Positions 9,187 to 18,043 of a DNA stretch of 64,000 bases are shown one piece after another. Each line of letters begins with the position of its first letter. The stretch's first letter is position 1. Source of the stretch: Nocardioides sp. zg-1230 (GTDB lineage: Bacteria > Actinomycetota > Actinomycetes > Propionibacteriales > Nocardioidaceae); assembly GCF_013155335.1 (NCBI RefSeq), contig NZ_JABJQZ010000004.1:310001-374000 (forward strand), given 5' to 3'. The translations under genes were made by a program, and so were the position numbers. The notes below the pieces were generated by a model. It was not told the origin of the DNA. It saw nothing but the letters and a program-made list of their open reading frames with translations, and did not search any database.

Positions 9187-10160
9187 CGCGGGACCGGACC
9201 GCCGTCGAGGCGTGGTTCCTGGGCCACGGCCTGCCCTACTTCGTCGCCGAGGAGCGCGCTGCCGCGCGGGCCGGGCTGCGGCCCCGACGCCTGGTGACCC
9301 TCGCCCTGGTGCTCGCCCTGCTCGCTGCGGGCGTCGGTGCCCTGGCGTGGGCCACCGAGACGACGTACGCCGGCCCCGCGGTGTGGATGTCGCTGACCGG
9401 CCTCGCCCTGCTCTGGTACGCCGCGACCGCGCTGCACGCCCGGCCGATCCTGGGCTTCGCGCTGTCCCGCACCCTCGGCAGCGTGCGGTTCCTCGTGCCG
9501 ATGGCCTCGCGCGCACTCCCGCTCCTGCTCGTCTTCGTGACGTTCCTCTTCGTCAACGCGGAGGCGTGGGAGATGACCACCAACCTGCCATTCGGGCTGC
9601 TGTGGGTCACCGTGCTGCTGATGTTCGGCCTCGCCGTGCTGTTCCTGCTGGTCCGGCTGCCCGAGGAGGTCGACCGCGTGGACGACGAGGTGGACGACGA
9701 CTTCATCGTGCGGGCGTGCGCCGGCACGCCGCTCGAGCAGGCCAGTCGTGAAGTCGCGGCGGACCCGCGGATCGACCCGCAGGAGCACGCCCAGGTCTCC
9801 GGCTTCGAACGCTGGAACCTGATCCTCGTGCTGCTGGTCATCCAGTCCGTGCAGGTGCTGCTGCTCTCGGTGACCGTGTTCGTGTTCTTCATGCTCTTCG
9901 GCTCGCTGGTGATGGAGACGAGCACCCAGGAGTCGTGGACCGGCCGCGACTACATCCCGGCAGCGCCGTTCCTGCCGCACGTCTCGCTCTCGCTGATGAA
10001 GGTGTCGCTGTTCCTGGCCTCGTTCAGCGGCTTCTACTTCACCGTCTCGGCCGTCACCGACGACACCTACCGGCGGCAGTTCTTCTCCGTCGTGGAGAGC
10101 CAGCTCGAGCGGGCCGTCGGGATGCGCGCGGTCTACCTCGCGACGCGCGAGCGCCGCTGA
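9183..10160 (+). CDS. Integral membrane protein of unknown function
   Basis: 325 residues, coupled to ribF by a 4-base overlap (GTGA). Five or six hydrophobic segments are visible: about residues 38-58, 67-83, 107-125, 135-155, 220-243 and 270-292. Between the fourth and fifth lies a hydrophilic acidic loop (LPEEVDRVDDEVDDDF ... ASREVAADPRIDP). The protein has an unusual hydrophilic N-terminus (AWFLGHGLPYFVAEERAAARAGL) that recurs in actinobacterial membrane proteins without assigned function. Coupling to ribF does not reveal a role, since no flavin-binding motif is seen. Confidence 0.75.
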   Translation: MTRDRTAVEAWFLGHGLPYFVAEERAAARAGLRPRRLVTLALVLALLAAGVGALAWATETTYAGPAVWMSLTGLALLWYAATALHARPILGFALSRTLGSVRFLVPMASRALPLLLVFVTFLFVNAEAWEMTTNLPFGLLWVTVLLMFGLAVLFLLVRLPEEVDRVDDEVDDDFIVRACAGTPLEQASREVAADPRIDPQEHAQVSGFERWNLILVLLVIQSVQVLLLSVTVFVFFMLFGSLVMETSTQESWTGRDYIPAAPFLPHVSLSLMKVSLFLASFSGFYFTVSAVTDDTYRRQFFSVVESQLERAVGMRAVYLATRERR

Positions 10161-10169
10161 CGTCCTCGG

Positions 10170-10309
10170 AGCGGTGGCCCACCCACATTCGGCGACCTCG
10201 CAATGTGGCTCGGCCACCGCTCTCGGGCGTGTCGGGCCGGACGCGCCGGTGGGCGGTGATCCAGCCACGTTTCCGGCGTACGGAATGTGGCTGGACCACC
10301 GCCCACCGG
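10170..10309. repeat. Two palindromic intergenic repeats, family A, in a convergent gap
   Basis: Unit 1 (10170-10221) has outer arms AGCGGTGGCC and GGCCACCGCT with inner CCACATT and AATGTGG. Unit 2 (10246-10309) has outer arms CCGGTGGGCGGTG and CACCGCCCACCGG with the same inner AATGTGGCT core. The same design returns at 52286-52424. They lie between two convergent genes and could fold as bidirectional terminators; the sequence conservation of the loops goes beyond what a terminator needs. Confidence 0.75.
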
Positions 10310-10326
10310 GCAGTGCGATGGAAACC

Positions 10327-10569
10327 TCAGGCGTCGAGGTCCTGCTCGACCAGGGCGGCGATGGTGTCGACCGCGGCCTGGTCGTCGCCGGCGACCTCGA
10401 CGGTGTCACCGTTGCCGGCACCGAGGGTCATGATCATCAGCGAGGAGCTCGCGTCGACGCCGTTGATGGTCACTTCCGAGCCGAGCTCGGCGGCCTTCTC
10501 GGCGATGATCGCGGCGGGACGGGCGTGGAGGCCGACGGCGGAACCGACGACGACGGACTTGCTGGGCAT
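10327..10569 (-). CDS. ptsH: Phosphocarrier protein HPr
   Basis: 80 residues. HPr carries phosphate from enzyme I to the sugar-specific EIIA domains. The active-site His15 sits in GLHARPAAI. The region ASSSLMIMTLG (40-50) aligns with the regulatory serine region of Gram-positive HPr. It is the last gene of the fruR-fruK-fruA-ptsH unit, 50 bp after fruA, with an AAGGAG-like site before the ATG. Being beside a fructose permease and divergent from ptsI, it is probably the general HPr of the organism. Confidence 0.95.
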   Translation of the reverse strand: MPSKSVVVGSAVGLHARPAAIIAEKAAELGSEVTINGVDASSSLMIMTLGAGNGDTVEVAGDDQAAVDTIAALVEQDLDA

Positions 10570-10619
10570 GGTTCTCCTTGGGGTCGGACTGACTCAGGGA
10601 CGGGACGGTGTGGCGGTGC

Positions 10620-12749
10620 TCAGACAGTAGCGACGTCGGCGTCGGAGGGGCCGATGGACTTCAGGGCGACCACGGCCACCGCGCCGACGACCACGCCGGC
10701 CGCGAGCGCGATGAGGAAACCAAGGACGCCGTCGACGGCGAACAGGACGAAGATCCCCCCGTGCGGTGCGCGGACGGCCACGTCCATCGCCATGGACAGG
10801 CCGCCGGTGACGGCGCTGCCGAGCATGATCGCCGGGATGACCCGCAACGGGTCGGCGGCGGCGAACGGGATGGCGCCCTCGGTGATGAACGAGGCCCCGA
10901 GCGCCCAGCCCGCCTTGCCGTTCTCCCGCTCGGGCACGTTGAAGAGCCCGGGTCGGATGACCGTGGCGAGGGCCAGGGCGATCGGCGGCACCATGCCGGC
11001 GAGCATCACGGCTGCCATGATCCTCAGCTCGGGGGCGTCGCTGGCGAGCGCCGCGCCGCCGACACCGGCCGCCGCGAAGCTGTAGGCGACCTTGTTGAGC
11101 GGACCGCCCATGTCGAAGGCCATCATGAGGCCGAGGATCACGCCGAGGAGCACGGCGCTGCCGCCGCTCATCGAGTTCAGCCCGTCGGTGAGCTGCTCCA
11201 TCAGCCACGCGATCGGCTTCCCGAGCAGCACGATCATCACCAGGCCCACCGAGATCGTCGTGAGGAGCGGGATGATCAGCACCGGCATCAGCCCGCGGGC
11301 CCAGGTCGGGACCTTCCAGCCTGCGATCCAGTGGGCCACCAGGCCGGCGAGGACACCGCCCACGATGGCACCCAGGAAACCGCTCTGCGGGGCGCCGAAG
11401 CCCGAGATGTCGGTGACGAGGCCGCCCATGACGAAGCCGGGCGCGATGCCGGGGCGGTCGGCGATGGCGTACGCGATGTAGCCGGCGAGCGCGGGGACGA
11501 AGAAGGCGAAGGCGATCTTGCCCAGCATGAACAGCGCGGCCCCGAGGTAGGCCATCGCACCCGAGTCGAAGAGCACGTGGTCGAGGCCCGGGTCGGCGTA
11601 GGCCGAGATGTCCGGCGGGCTGAACAGGCTGCCATCGGCGAGCACCGCACCGGCGTGGTTGGCGATCTCGTAGCCACCGAGCAGGAAGCTGATCGCGATC
11701 AGCAGGCCGCCGGCGGCGACGAACGGGATCATGTAGGAGACGCCGGTCATCAGCACCCGACGGGTCTTGGCGCCGAAGGACTCCTCGCCGCCCGTCGTGC
11801 CGCTCGCGTCGGTCGCGGTGCCCTCCACCTTGGGGGCGCTGGCCGGGTCGGCGGCGTAGCGCAGCGCCTCGGCGATCATCGCGTCGGCCTCGTCGATCGG
11901 CCGCTTCACCGAGGAGCTGACCATCGGCTTGCCGGCGAAGCGGCCGCGGTCGCGCACCCCCACGTCGACGGCGAAGATCACCGCGCCGGCGCGAGCGATG
12001 GTGTCGTGGCCGAGCGGGGTCGACCCGGCCGAGCCCTGCGTCTCGACCTGGATGTCGACGCCGGCGCGCTCCGCGGCGGCCTCGAGCGCCTCGGCGGCCA
12101 TGTAGGTGTGGGCGATGCCGGTCGGGCAGGCGGTGACCGCGACCAGCGAGGTGCCCGTCGTGGTCGCTGTACCGGCCGCTGCGGGGGCTGCGGTGCTCGC
12201 CGCCTGGCCGGCAGCCGTCGTCTCCCCGCCGCCCGGGACGGCAGCGCCGGAGGGTGCACCGGACGCCGGGGCGGCGGCGTGCTTCGCGGCCGGCGCGGGC
12301 TCGCCGAGCTCGTGCGAGACCAGGTCGACGACCTCGTCGTCGCTCTCCGCTGCGCGGAGCGCGTCGGTGAAGGCCGGCTTGACCAGCGCGCGGGCCAGCT
12401 TGGTCAGGATGGTGAGGTGGTCGGCGTCGCCACCGGCCGGTGCGGCGATCAGGAACGCCAGGTCGGCCGGGCCGTCCTTGGCCCCGAAGTCGACGGGCGG
12501 GTCGAGCCGCGCGAAGGCGAGCGTCGGCGTGTCGACCCCGGCCGTGCGGCAGTGGGGGATCGCGATGCCACCGGGCAGGCCGGTCGCCGAGGTGGACTCG
12601 CGCGCGAACGCGTCCTCGACGAGCTGGTCCTTGCTGGTGGCCCGACCGGCGTCGTCGACGACGCTCGCGAGGGCGCGGATGACGTCGTGCTTGTCGGCCC
12701 CCCAGTCGGCGCCCAGGCGGACGAGGTCGGTGGTGATCAGTGAGGTCAT
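10620..12749 (-). CDS. fruA: Fructose-specific PTS permease EIIABC
   Basis: 709 residues, all three PTS domains fused. EIIA comes first (about 1-150) with the phosphorylated His66 in GIAIPHCRT. An Ala/Pro/Thr linker leads to EIIB with the active Cys208 in AVTACPTGIAHTYMAAEAL. The EIIC channel occupies about residues 325-700 with roughly nine hydrophobic segments. It imports fructose as fructose-1-phosphate, which FruK then phosphorylates. The ATG overlaps the fruK stop by four bases (ATGA), so the genes are coupled. Confidence 0.96.
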   Translation of the reverse strand: MTSLITTDLVRLGADWGADKHDVIRALASVVDDAGRATSKDQLVEDAFARESTSATGLPGGIAIPHCRTAGVDTPTLAFARLDPPVDFGAKDGPADLAFLIAAPAGGDADHLTILTKLARALVKPAFTDALRAAESDDEVVDLVSHELGEPAPAAKHAAAPASGAPSGAAVPGGGETTAAGQAASTAAPAAAGTATTTGTSLVAVTACPTGIAHTYMAAEALEAAAERAGVDIQVETQGSAGSTPLGHDTIARAGAVIFAVDVGVRDRGRFAGKPMVSSSVKRPIDEADAMIAEALRYAADPASAPKVEGTATDASGTTGGEESFGAKTRRVLMTGVSYMIPFVAAGGLLIAISFLLGGYEIANHAGAVLADGSLFSPPDISAYADPGLDHVLFDSGAMAYLGAALFMLGKIAFAFFVPALAGYIAYAIADRPGIAPGFVMGGLVTDISGFGAPQSGFLGAIVGGVLAGLVAHWIAGWKVPTWARGLMPVLIIPLLTTISVGLVMIVLLGKPIAWLMEQLTDGLNSMSGGSAVLLGVILGLMMAFDMGGPLNKVAYSFAAAGVGGAALASDAPELRIMAAVMLAGMVPPIALALATVIRPGLFNVPERENGKAGWALGASFITEGAIPFAAADPLRVIPAIMLGSAVTGGLSMAMDVAVRAPHGGIFVLFAVDGVLGFLIALAAGVVVGAVAVVALKSIGPSDADVATV

Positions 12750-13711
12750 GCGGTGCCTCCCAGTGACGGGGTGAGGGCGGAGACGCCGACCAGCTCCGTG
12801 CGGAGCTGGGACGGCTGAGGGATGGTGGTGCCGGGGAGACCTGCGGCGGCGCTGCCGTAGGCGACGGCCAGTGCCAGGCGCTCCGGGGCAGGGAGGCCCC
12901 GGATGTCGCCGAGCAGGTAGCCGAAGAGGCTGGAGTCGCCCGCACCGACGGTGCTCACGACTGTGGTGGGAGGCGGGCTGGCGTGCCAGGCCCCCTCGGG
13001 GGTGACCAGGACGGCACCGTTGCCGCCCAGGGTGGCGAGGACGGCTCCGACGCCGCGCTCGATGAGCTGGCGGGCCGCCGCCGCGGTCGCCCGCGGGTCG
13101 GATTCCAGCTCGTCGGCGTCGCCGCCCGTGAAGGACGCGAGCTCCTCGCCGTTGGGCTTCATCAGGTCGGGCGCCGAGTACGGCAGCGCGTCGACCAGCG
13201 CCTGGAGCGGCGCCTCGCTCGTGTCCACGGCGACGCGACCGCCGACCTCGCGCAGCCGTCGTACGAGATCGGCGTAGAAGGAGGCGGGGGCGCCCGCGGG
13301 CAGGGAACCGGCGAGGACGGTCCAGTCCGCGCTGGAGGCGCGGACCAGCACGGCCTGGGCCATCAGCTCGAGGTGGAGGGGGAGCACGGCGGCACCGGGG
13401 GAGTTGAGCTTGGTGGTGGTGCCGTCGGGCTCGGTGATGGTGAGGTTGACGCGTACGTCGCCGGCCGGCTGGACGGGACGGCAGTCGATGCCAGCGCCGA
13501 GCAGCTCGAGCACGAACGCGTCGTCCTTGGCGGCGGGTACGACGGCGATGCTGGGGATGTCGGCGCTGACGGCGGCACGGGAGATGTTGACGCCCTTGCC
13601 GCCCGCCTGTGAGGTCACCGAGGCGACCCGGTGGACCTGGCCGCGCGACAGCACGCCGTCGAGGGCGACCGTGCGGTCGATGCTGGGGTTGGGGGTCAGG
13701 GTCAGGATCAT
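12746..13711 (-). CDS. fruK: 1-phosphofructokinase
   Basis: 321 residues of the PfkB family. It converts fructose-1-phosphate to fructose-1,6-bisphosphate in the cytoplasm. The N-terminus MILTLTPNPSIDRTVALDG is the classic FruK start, GGKGVNISRAA is the first PfkB signature, and the catalytic Asp is in STVGAGDSSLFGYL near residue 255. The ATG at 13711 overlaps the fruR stop by four bases, and fruA follows with the same overlap, so fruR-fruK-fruA is one tightly coupled unit. Confidence 0.96.
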   Translation of the reverse strand: MILTLTPNPSIDRTVALDGVLSRGQVHRVASVTSQAGGKGVNISRAAVSADIPSIAVVPAAKDDAFVLELLGAGIDCRPVQPAGDVRVNLTITEPDGTTTKLNSPGAAVLPLHLELMAQAVLVRASSADWTVLAGSLPAGAPASFYADLVRRLREVGGRVAVDTSEAPLQALVDALPYSAPDLMKPNGEELASFTGGDADELESDPRATAAAARQLIERGVGAVLATLGGNGAVLVTPEGAWHASPPPTTVVSTVGAGDSSLFGYLLGDIRGLPAPERLALAVAYGSAAAGLPGTTIPQPSQLRTELVGVSALTPSLGGTA

Positions 13712-14475
13712 GCGACCACCACCTCGATCCCGGCGCCCTCGAGCGCCCGTCGGTCGGCTGGCTCGATGTCGCTGTCGGTGACCAGCACGTCGAGGCTGTC
13801 GAGGGTAGCGAAGCGCACGGCCGTCTCCACCCCGATCTTGGTGGAGTCGGCGAGCACCACGGTCTTGCGGGCGCAGGCGATCATCGCGCGCTTGCTCGCC
13901 GCCTCGTCGCTGTCGGGGGTGGTGAGTCCGTGCCCGACCGTGAGGCCGTTGGTGGCCACGAACGCCACGTCGGCGCGCAGGTCGGACAGGGCGGCGACGG
14001 TCTCCGCGCCGACCGCGGCGTGCGTGGTGGGCCGGACCTTGCCGGGCAGCAGGTGGAGCTCGATCTGCGGCAGGCCGGCCAGGCGGGTGGCGACCGGCAC
14101 GGCGTGGGTGATGACGACCAGCCGGTGGTCGCGGGGGAGCGCTGCCGCGAAGCGTGCGGTGGTGCTGCCCGCGTCGATCACGACGACCGAGTCCGGTGGC
14201 GGCAGCAGGGCGACCGCCGCGTTGGCGATGGCCTCCTTGGCCTGCGTGTTGGACTGGTCGCGCTCGCCGATGCCTGATTCGATGACGGTGAGCGAACCGG
14301 CGGGCACCGCGCCACCATGGACGCGTCGGACCAGTCCCATCCGGTCCAGCGTGGACAGGTCGCGGCGCACGGTCTCGGTGGTGACCTCGAACTGCTCGGC
14401 CAGCTGGACCACCGACAGCCGGCCGCGCCGACTGATCATGTGGGCCATCGCCTGCTGGCGCTCTTCCGCATACAT
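13708..14475 (-). CDS. fruR: DeoR-family regulator of the fructose operon
   Basis: 255 residues from MYAEERQQAMAHMI, preceded by a GGAGGTGG-like site; an upstream extension is possible but not conserved. The N-terminal DeoR winged helix-turn-helix contains LSVVQLAEQFEVTTETVRRD. The C-terminal sugar-phosphate sensor has the VVIDAGSTT and ADVAFVATNGL motifs. It most likely senses fructose-1-phosphate and represses its own operon and perhaps the divergent ptsI. Candidate operator TGTTG-N5-CAACA lies in the intergenic region at 14541-14555. Confidence 0.9.
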   Translation of the reverse strand: MYAEERQQAMAHMISRRGRLSVVQLAEQFEVTTETVRRDLSTLDRMGLVRRVHGGAVPAGSLTVIESGIGERDQSNTQAKEAIANAAVALLPPPDSVVVIDAGSTTARFAAALPRDHRLVVITHAVPVATRLAGLPQIELHLLPGKVRPTTHAAVGAETVAALSDLRADVAFVATNGLTVGHGLTTPDSDEAASKRAMIACARKTVVLADSTKIGVETAVRFATLDSLDVLVTDSDIEPADRRALEGAGIEVVVA

Positions 14476-14540
14476 CGGATCGGTCCACCTCCACGGTCGT
14501 CGTCTGGCGATCTGTGTATGTGTTGTTTTAGTCCCGAATG

Positions 14541-14572
14541 TGTTGCTTGTCAACAACCTGATGTCTTACGGT
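14541..14572 (+). promoter_or_regulatory. ptsI promoter with FruR-type operator
   Basis: TGTTG-CTTGT-CAACA (14541-14555) is a perfect 5-bp-arm inverted repeat, with another TGTTG at 14521-14525. TACGGT (14567-14572) is a good -10; TTGCTT at 14543 lies 18 bp upstream as a -35, inside the operator. The ATG at 14579 begins six bases after the -10 with no Shine-Dalgarno, so the mRNA is probably leaderless. The placement predicts repression by a DeoR-type protein such as the adjacent FruR. Confidence 0.55.
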
Positions 14573-14578
14573 GTGTCC

Positions 14579-16270
14579 ATGACCACATCCGCGAAGTCGC
14601 CCGCGAACACCCTCAGCGGGACCCCGGTGGTGCCGGGCGTCGCCGCTGGCCCGGTCCTCCACGTGCGCGGCGAGGTGTCGCCGGACGCGATCGCGCGCTT
14701 CGGTGACGGCGACTTCGCCGACACCGACGCCGCGCTGGCGGCGTACGACGACGCGGTGACCGCGGTCGCCGAGACCTTCTCCAGCAAGGCGGCCTCCGCG
14801 CAGGGTGCGGCCGCCGAGGTGCTCACCGCGAGCGCCGGCCTGGCGAAGGACAAGGGCCTGCGCTCCGGTGTCGCGAAGAACCTGCAGGCCGGCCAGGGGC
14901 CCGTCGCCGCCGTGCAGGGCGCGGTGGAGCAGTTCGTCACCATCTTCACCAACATGGGCGGCCTGATGGCCGAGCGGGTGACCGACCTGCGCGACATCGA
15001 GCGCCGCGTGGTCGCCCACCTGGTGGGGGAGCCCGCCCCCGGCGTCCCCACCCCGAGCGAGCCGTCGATCCTGGTCGCCGAGGACCTGGCGCCCAGCGAC
15101 ACCTCCGGTCTCGACCCCGAGCTCGTCACCGCCCTGGTCACCGAGCGCGGCGGCGCCACCAGCCACACCGCGATCATCGCTCGCCAGCTCGGCATTCCCT
15201 GCGTCGTCGGCGCGGCCGGTGTCATGGACGTCCCGGCCGGCACGTTCGTCGTCGTCGACGGCGAGGCCGGCACCATCGAGCAGGGCGCCGACCCGGAGGA
15301 GGCACGCTCGCGCGTGGAGGAGAGCCGGCGGCTCCGCGAGGAGCTCGCTGCCTGGAGCGGGCCTGCTGCGACCTCCGACGGGATGCCGGTCAAGCTGCTC
15401 GCGAACGTCGCCGACGGCGCCTCCGCCCAGTCCGCGGGTGGGGAGCCCGTGCAGGGGGTGGGCCTGTTCCGTACCGAGCTGTGCTTCCTCAACCGCAAGG
15501 ACGAGCCGAGCGTCGAGGAGCAGGCCGACATCTACTCCGAGGTCCTCGCGCCCTACTCCGACGGTCGCTACGTCGTCGTCCGCACGCTCGACGCGGGGTC
15601 GGACAAGCCGATCGCCTTCGCCACCCACGAGGGCGAGGAGAACCCCGCCCTCGGCGTGCGCGGCCTGCGGCTCAGCTTCGGCAACCCGGCCCTCATGGAC
15701 CGCCAGCTCGACGGCATCGCCGCCGCGGCGGAGCGCACCGGCACCGAGACCTGGGTCATGGCGCCGATGGTCGCTACGGTCGCCGAGGCGGCTGACTTCG
15801 CCGGCAAGGTGCGCGAGCGCGGGCTCAAGGCCGGCGTGATGGTCGAGATCCCGAGCGCGGCGCTGCTCGCGCACCGGATGCTCGAGGTCGTCGACTTCCT
15901 GTCCATCGGCACCAACGACCTGACCCAGTACGCCATGGCCGCCGACCGCATGGCCACCGACCTGGCCCACCTCACCGACCCCTGGCAGCCGGCCGTGCTG
16001 CAGCTCATCGCGATCACGGCCCACGCCGGCACCGAGGCCGGCAAGCCCGTCGGCGTCTGCGGTGAGGCGGCCGCCGACCCGCTGCTCGCCACGGCGCTCA
16101 TCGGGATGGGCATCTCCTCGCTCTCCATGGCCGCGCGCGCCGTACGCCCTGTCGGCGCCCAGCTCGGCAAGGTCAGCTTCGAGACCTGCGAGGCCGCGGC
16201 CGAGGCCGCCCTCAGCGCGCCCGACCCGATGGCCGCCCGCGCCGCCGTGCGCGACCTGCTCGGGCACTGA
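14579..16270 (+). CDS. ptsI: PTS enzyme I (phosphoenolpyruvate-protein phosphotransferase)
   Basis: 563 residues. Enzyme I transfers phosphate from PEP to HPr. The phosphorylated His196 is in TERGGATSHTAIIARQLG, the PEP-binding signature is VGLFRTELCFL, and the C-terminal active Cys lies in PVGVCGEAAADP near residue 500. The ATG at 14579 is preferred over one six codons upstream because the -10 hexamer TACGGT overlaps that upstream stretch. It is divergent from fruR-fruK-fruA-ptsH and followed after 29 bp by the dehydrogenase gene. Confidence 0.95.
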   Translation: MTTSAKSPANTLSGTPVVPGVAAGPVLHVRGEVSPDAIARFGDGDFADTDAALAAYDDAVTAVAETFSSKAASAQGAAAEVLTASAGLAKDKGLRSGVAKNLQAGQGPVAAVQGAVEQFVTIFTNMGGLMAERVTDLRDIERRVVAHLVGEPAPGVPTPSEPSILVAEDLAPSDTSGLDPELVTALVTERGGATSHTAIIARQLGIPCVVGAAGVMDVPAGTFVVVDGEAGTIEQGADPEEARSRVEESRRLREELAAWSGPAATSDGMPVKLLANVADGASAQSAGGEPVQGVGLFRTELCFLNRKDEPSVEEQADIYSEVLAPYSDGRYVVVRTLDAGSDKPIAFATHEGEENPALGVRGLRLSFGNPALMDRQLDGIAAAAERTGTETWVMAPMVATVAEAADFAGKVRERGLKAGVMVEIPSAALLAHRMLEVVDFLSIGTNDLTQYAMAADRMATDLAHLTDPWQPAVLQLIAITAHAGTEAGKPVGVCGEAAADPLLATALIGMGISSLSMAARAVRPVGAQLGKVSFETCEAAAEAALSAPDPMAARAAVRDLLGH

Positions 16271-16299
16271 GACCGCACCCACCTCACGACGGAGGAAGC

Positions 16300-18033
16300 A
16301 TGACATCAGCGTACGACCGCTACCGCGCGGCCGATCTCGACCTGCCGGAGGGCGCCTGGGCCTGGAACCTGTGGGGCGCAGGGGAGGAGAACATGGGCAA
16401 GGGCGACCAGCCCGAGCTGGTCCCCATCCCCAGGCCCGATGCCGACCACATGCTGGTGCGCATCGACAGCGTCGGCCTCTGCTTCTCCGACGTGAAGATC
16501 ATGCGTCAGGGCGGCAGCCACCCGAAGCTCTACAACCGTGACCTGGCCAACGAGCCCACCCGGCTGGGGCACGAGGTGAGCCTCACCGTCATCGAGGTCG
16601 GCGACAACCTCAAGGACCGCTACCACGCCGGCCAGCGGCTGGCCGTGCAGCCCGACATCTACCAGGACGGCAGGAGCACGGCCTACGGCTACACCATCCC
16701 CGGCGGACTGATCCAGTACCACCTCATGGGCACCGAGATGCTCGACACCGACGACGGTGCCTGCCTGCTGCCCCTCCCCGACACGATGGGGTACGCCGAG
16801 GCCTCCACGCTGGAGCCCTGGGGTTGCGTGATGGCCGCCTACACCCAGCGTCGCCGACTCGAGCCCAAGGACGGCGGGACGATGTGGATCGTCGGCCGGC
16901 CCGGGGACGAGCGGGAGTACGACTTCTCCTCCGGTCTGGACGCTCCGAGCACCATCGTGCTGACCGACGTGCCCGCCTCGGTGGCGGAGCTCGCGGAGCG
17001 CACCTCGGCCACCGCGGTTGTCCGCAACGGCATCGGGACCGATGACTACCAGGCGTTGGTGGACGAGCTGACCGACGGCGCCGGCTTCGACGACATCGTC
17101 ATGCTCGACCCCCGTTCGGCGGCGACGGTGGGTGCGGTGGCCACGCACATCGCCCGGCGCGGCACCCTCAACCTGGTCGGCGAGACCGAGCTGGACGGCC
17201 TGGTGGACACCGACGTGGGCCGCCTGCACTACGACTACACCGCCTACATCGGCAGCCGGGGGCCGGACATCGCCGCCTCCTACGGAGAGGCGCGCAACCG
17301 CTGCGACCTGCGCTCGGAGGGCACCACGGTGTTCGTGGGCGCCGGCGGCCCCATGGGGCTGATGCACGTGCAGCGGGCCATCCAGCAGCCGGGCGGCCCC
17401 CGGAGGATCGTTGCCACGGAGGTGAGCGACGAACGCCTCAGGGCCCTCGAGGACCGGCTGGCCCACCTGGCGGAGAGCAACGACTGCGAGCTGATCACCT
17501 TCAACTCCCAGACTGCCGACCAGTCCCTCCACGACTTCGTCATGGACCTCACCGACGGCCGGGGGGCCGACGACGTGGTGGTCAGCGTCCCCATCGCCGC
17601 GGTGATGGCCGAGGCCGACACCCTGATGAGGTCCGACGGCATGCTGGTCTTCTTCGCCGGTGTCCCCAACGGCACCATGGCGCCGATGAACCTGAGCGCG
17701 GTCTACCTCGACAACGCGCAGTACACCGGGACGTCGGGACTGACCATCCACGACCAGCAGCAGGTGGTGGACCTGGCCAACCAGGGTGCGCTCTCGCCGG
17801 GATCCATCGTGGGTGCCGTCGGCGGCATGCGGGCGGCCAAGGACGGCCTCCAGGCCCTGGTCGACGGGAGCTACTCCGGCAAGGTCCTGATCTTCCCCCA
17901 GATCCACGACCTCCCCCTGATGGGGCTCGACGAGCTGGAGCAGGAGCTGCCGGACGTGGCCGCGAAGCTCGGACCCGGCGGAACATGGAACGGCGACGTC
18001 GAGAAGGCGCTGTTCGACAGCCAGCTGGGCTAA
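16300..18033 (+). CDS. Double-Rossmann MDR dehydrogenase, likely polyol-phosphate dehydrogenase
   Basis: 577 residues, far longer than the 340-350 of ordinary zinc-type alcohol dehydrogenases. Residues 40-180 are the GroES-like catalytic domain with zinc-ligand candidates Cys61 (GLCFSD), His91/Glu92 (GHEV) and Glu172 (LEPWGC). The four-cysteine structural zinc lobe is absent. Two Rossmann-like domains follow: a degenerate one (192-320, MWIVGRPGDERE) and one with a full VFVGAGGPMG nucleotide loop (343-500). It sits between ptsI and mtlA, and no mtlD is present, so a role in oxidising mannitol-1-phosphate or a related polyol phosphate is inferred. AGG arginine codons are more frequent than in its neighbours. 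SD GGAGGA precedes the ATG. Confidence 0.7.
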   Translation: MTSAYDRYRAADLDLPEGAWAWNLWGAGEENMGKGDQPELVPIPRPDADHMLVRIDSVGLCFSDVKIMRQGGSHPKLYNRDLANEPTRLGHEVSLTVIEVGDNLKDRYHAGQRLAVQPDIYQDGRSTAYGYTIPGGLIQYHLMGTEMLDTDDGACLLPLPDTMGYAEASTLEPWGCVMAAYTQRRRLEPKDGGTMWIVGRPGDEREYDFSSGLDAPSTIVLTDVPASVAELAERTSATAVVRNGIGTDDYQALVDELTDGAGFDDIVMLDPRSAATVGAVATHIARRGTLNLVGETELDGLVDTDVGRLHYDYTAYIGSRGPDIAASYGEARNRCDLRSEGTTVFVGAGGPMGLMHVQRAIQQPGGPRRIVATEVSDERLRALEDRLAHLAESNDCELITFNSQTADQSLHDFVMDLTDGRGADDVVVSVPIAAVMAEADTLMRSDGMLVFFAGVPNGTMAPMNLSAVYLDNAQYTGTSGLTIHDQQQVVDLANQGALSPGSIVGAVGGMRAAKDGLQALVDGSYSGKVLIFPQIHDLPLMGLDELEQELPDVAAKLGPGGTWNGDVEKALFDSQLG

Positions 18034-18043
18034 ATCCACACGG

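Noticed and set aside
10594..12945. A 783-codon minus-strand frame overlapping fruA and fruK
   Set aside because: It is a shifted-frame shadow of fruA, rich in Arg/Gly/Pro. The EIIABC frame has all catalytic motifs.
14572..14587. GlxR site TGTGTCCATGACCACA across the ptsI start codon
   Set aside because: Only the TGTG and CACA ends match, the centre does not, and the position over the start codon is unusual. Kept only as a weak possibility.
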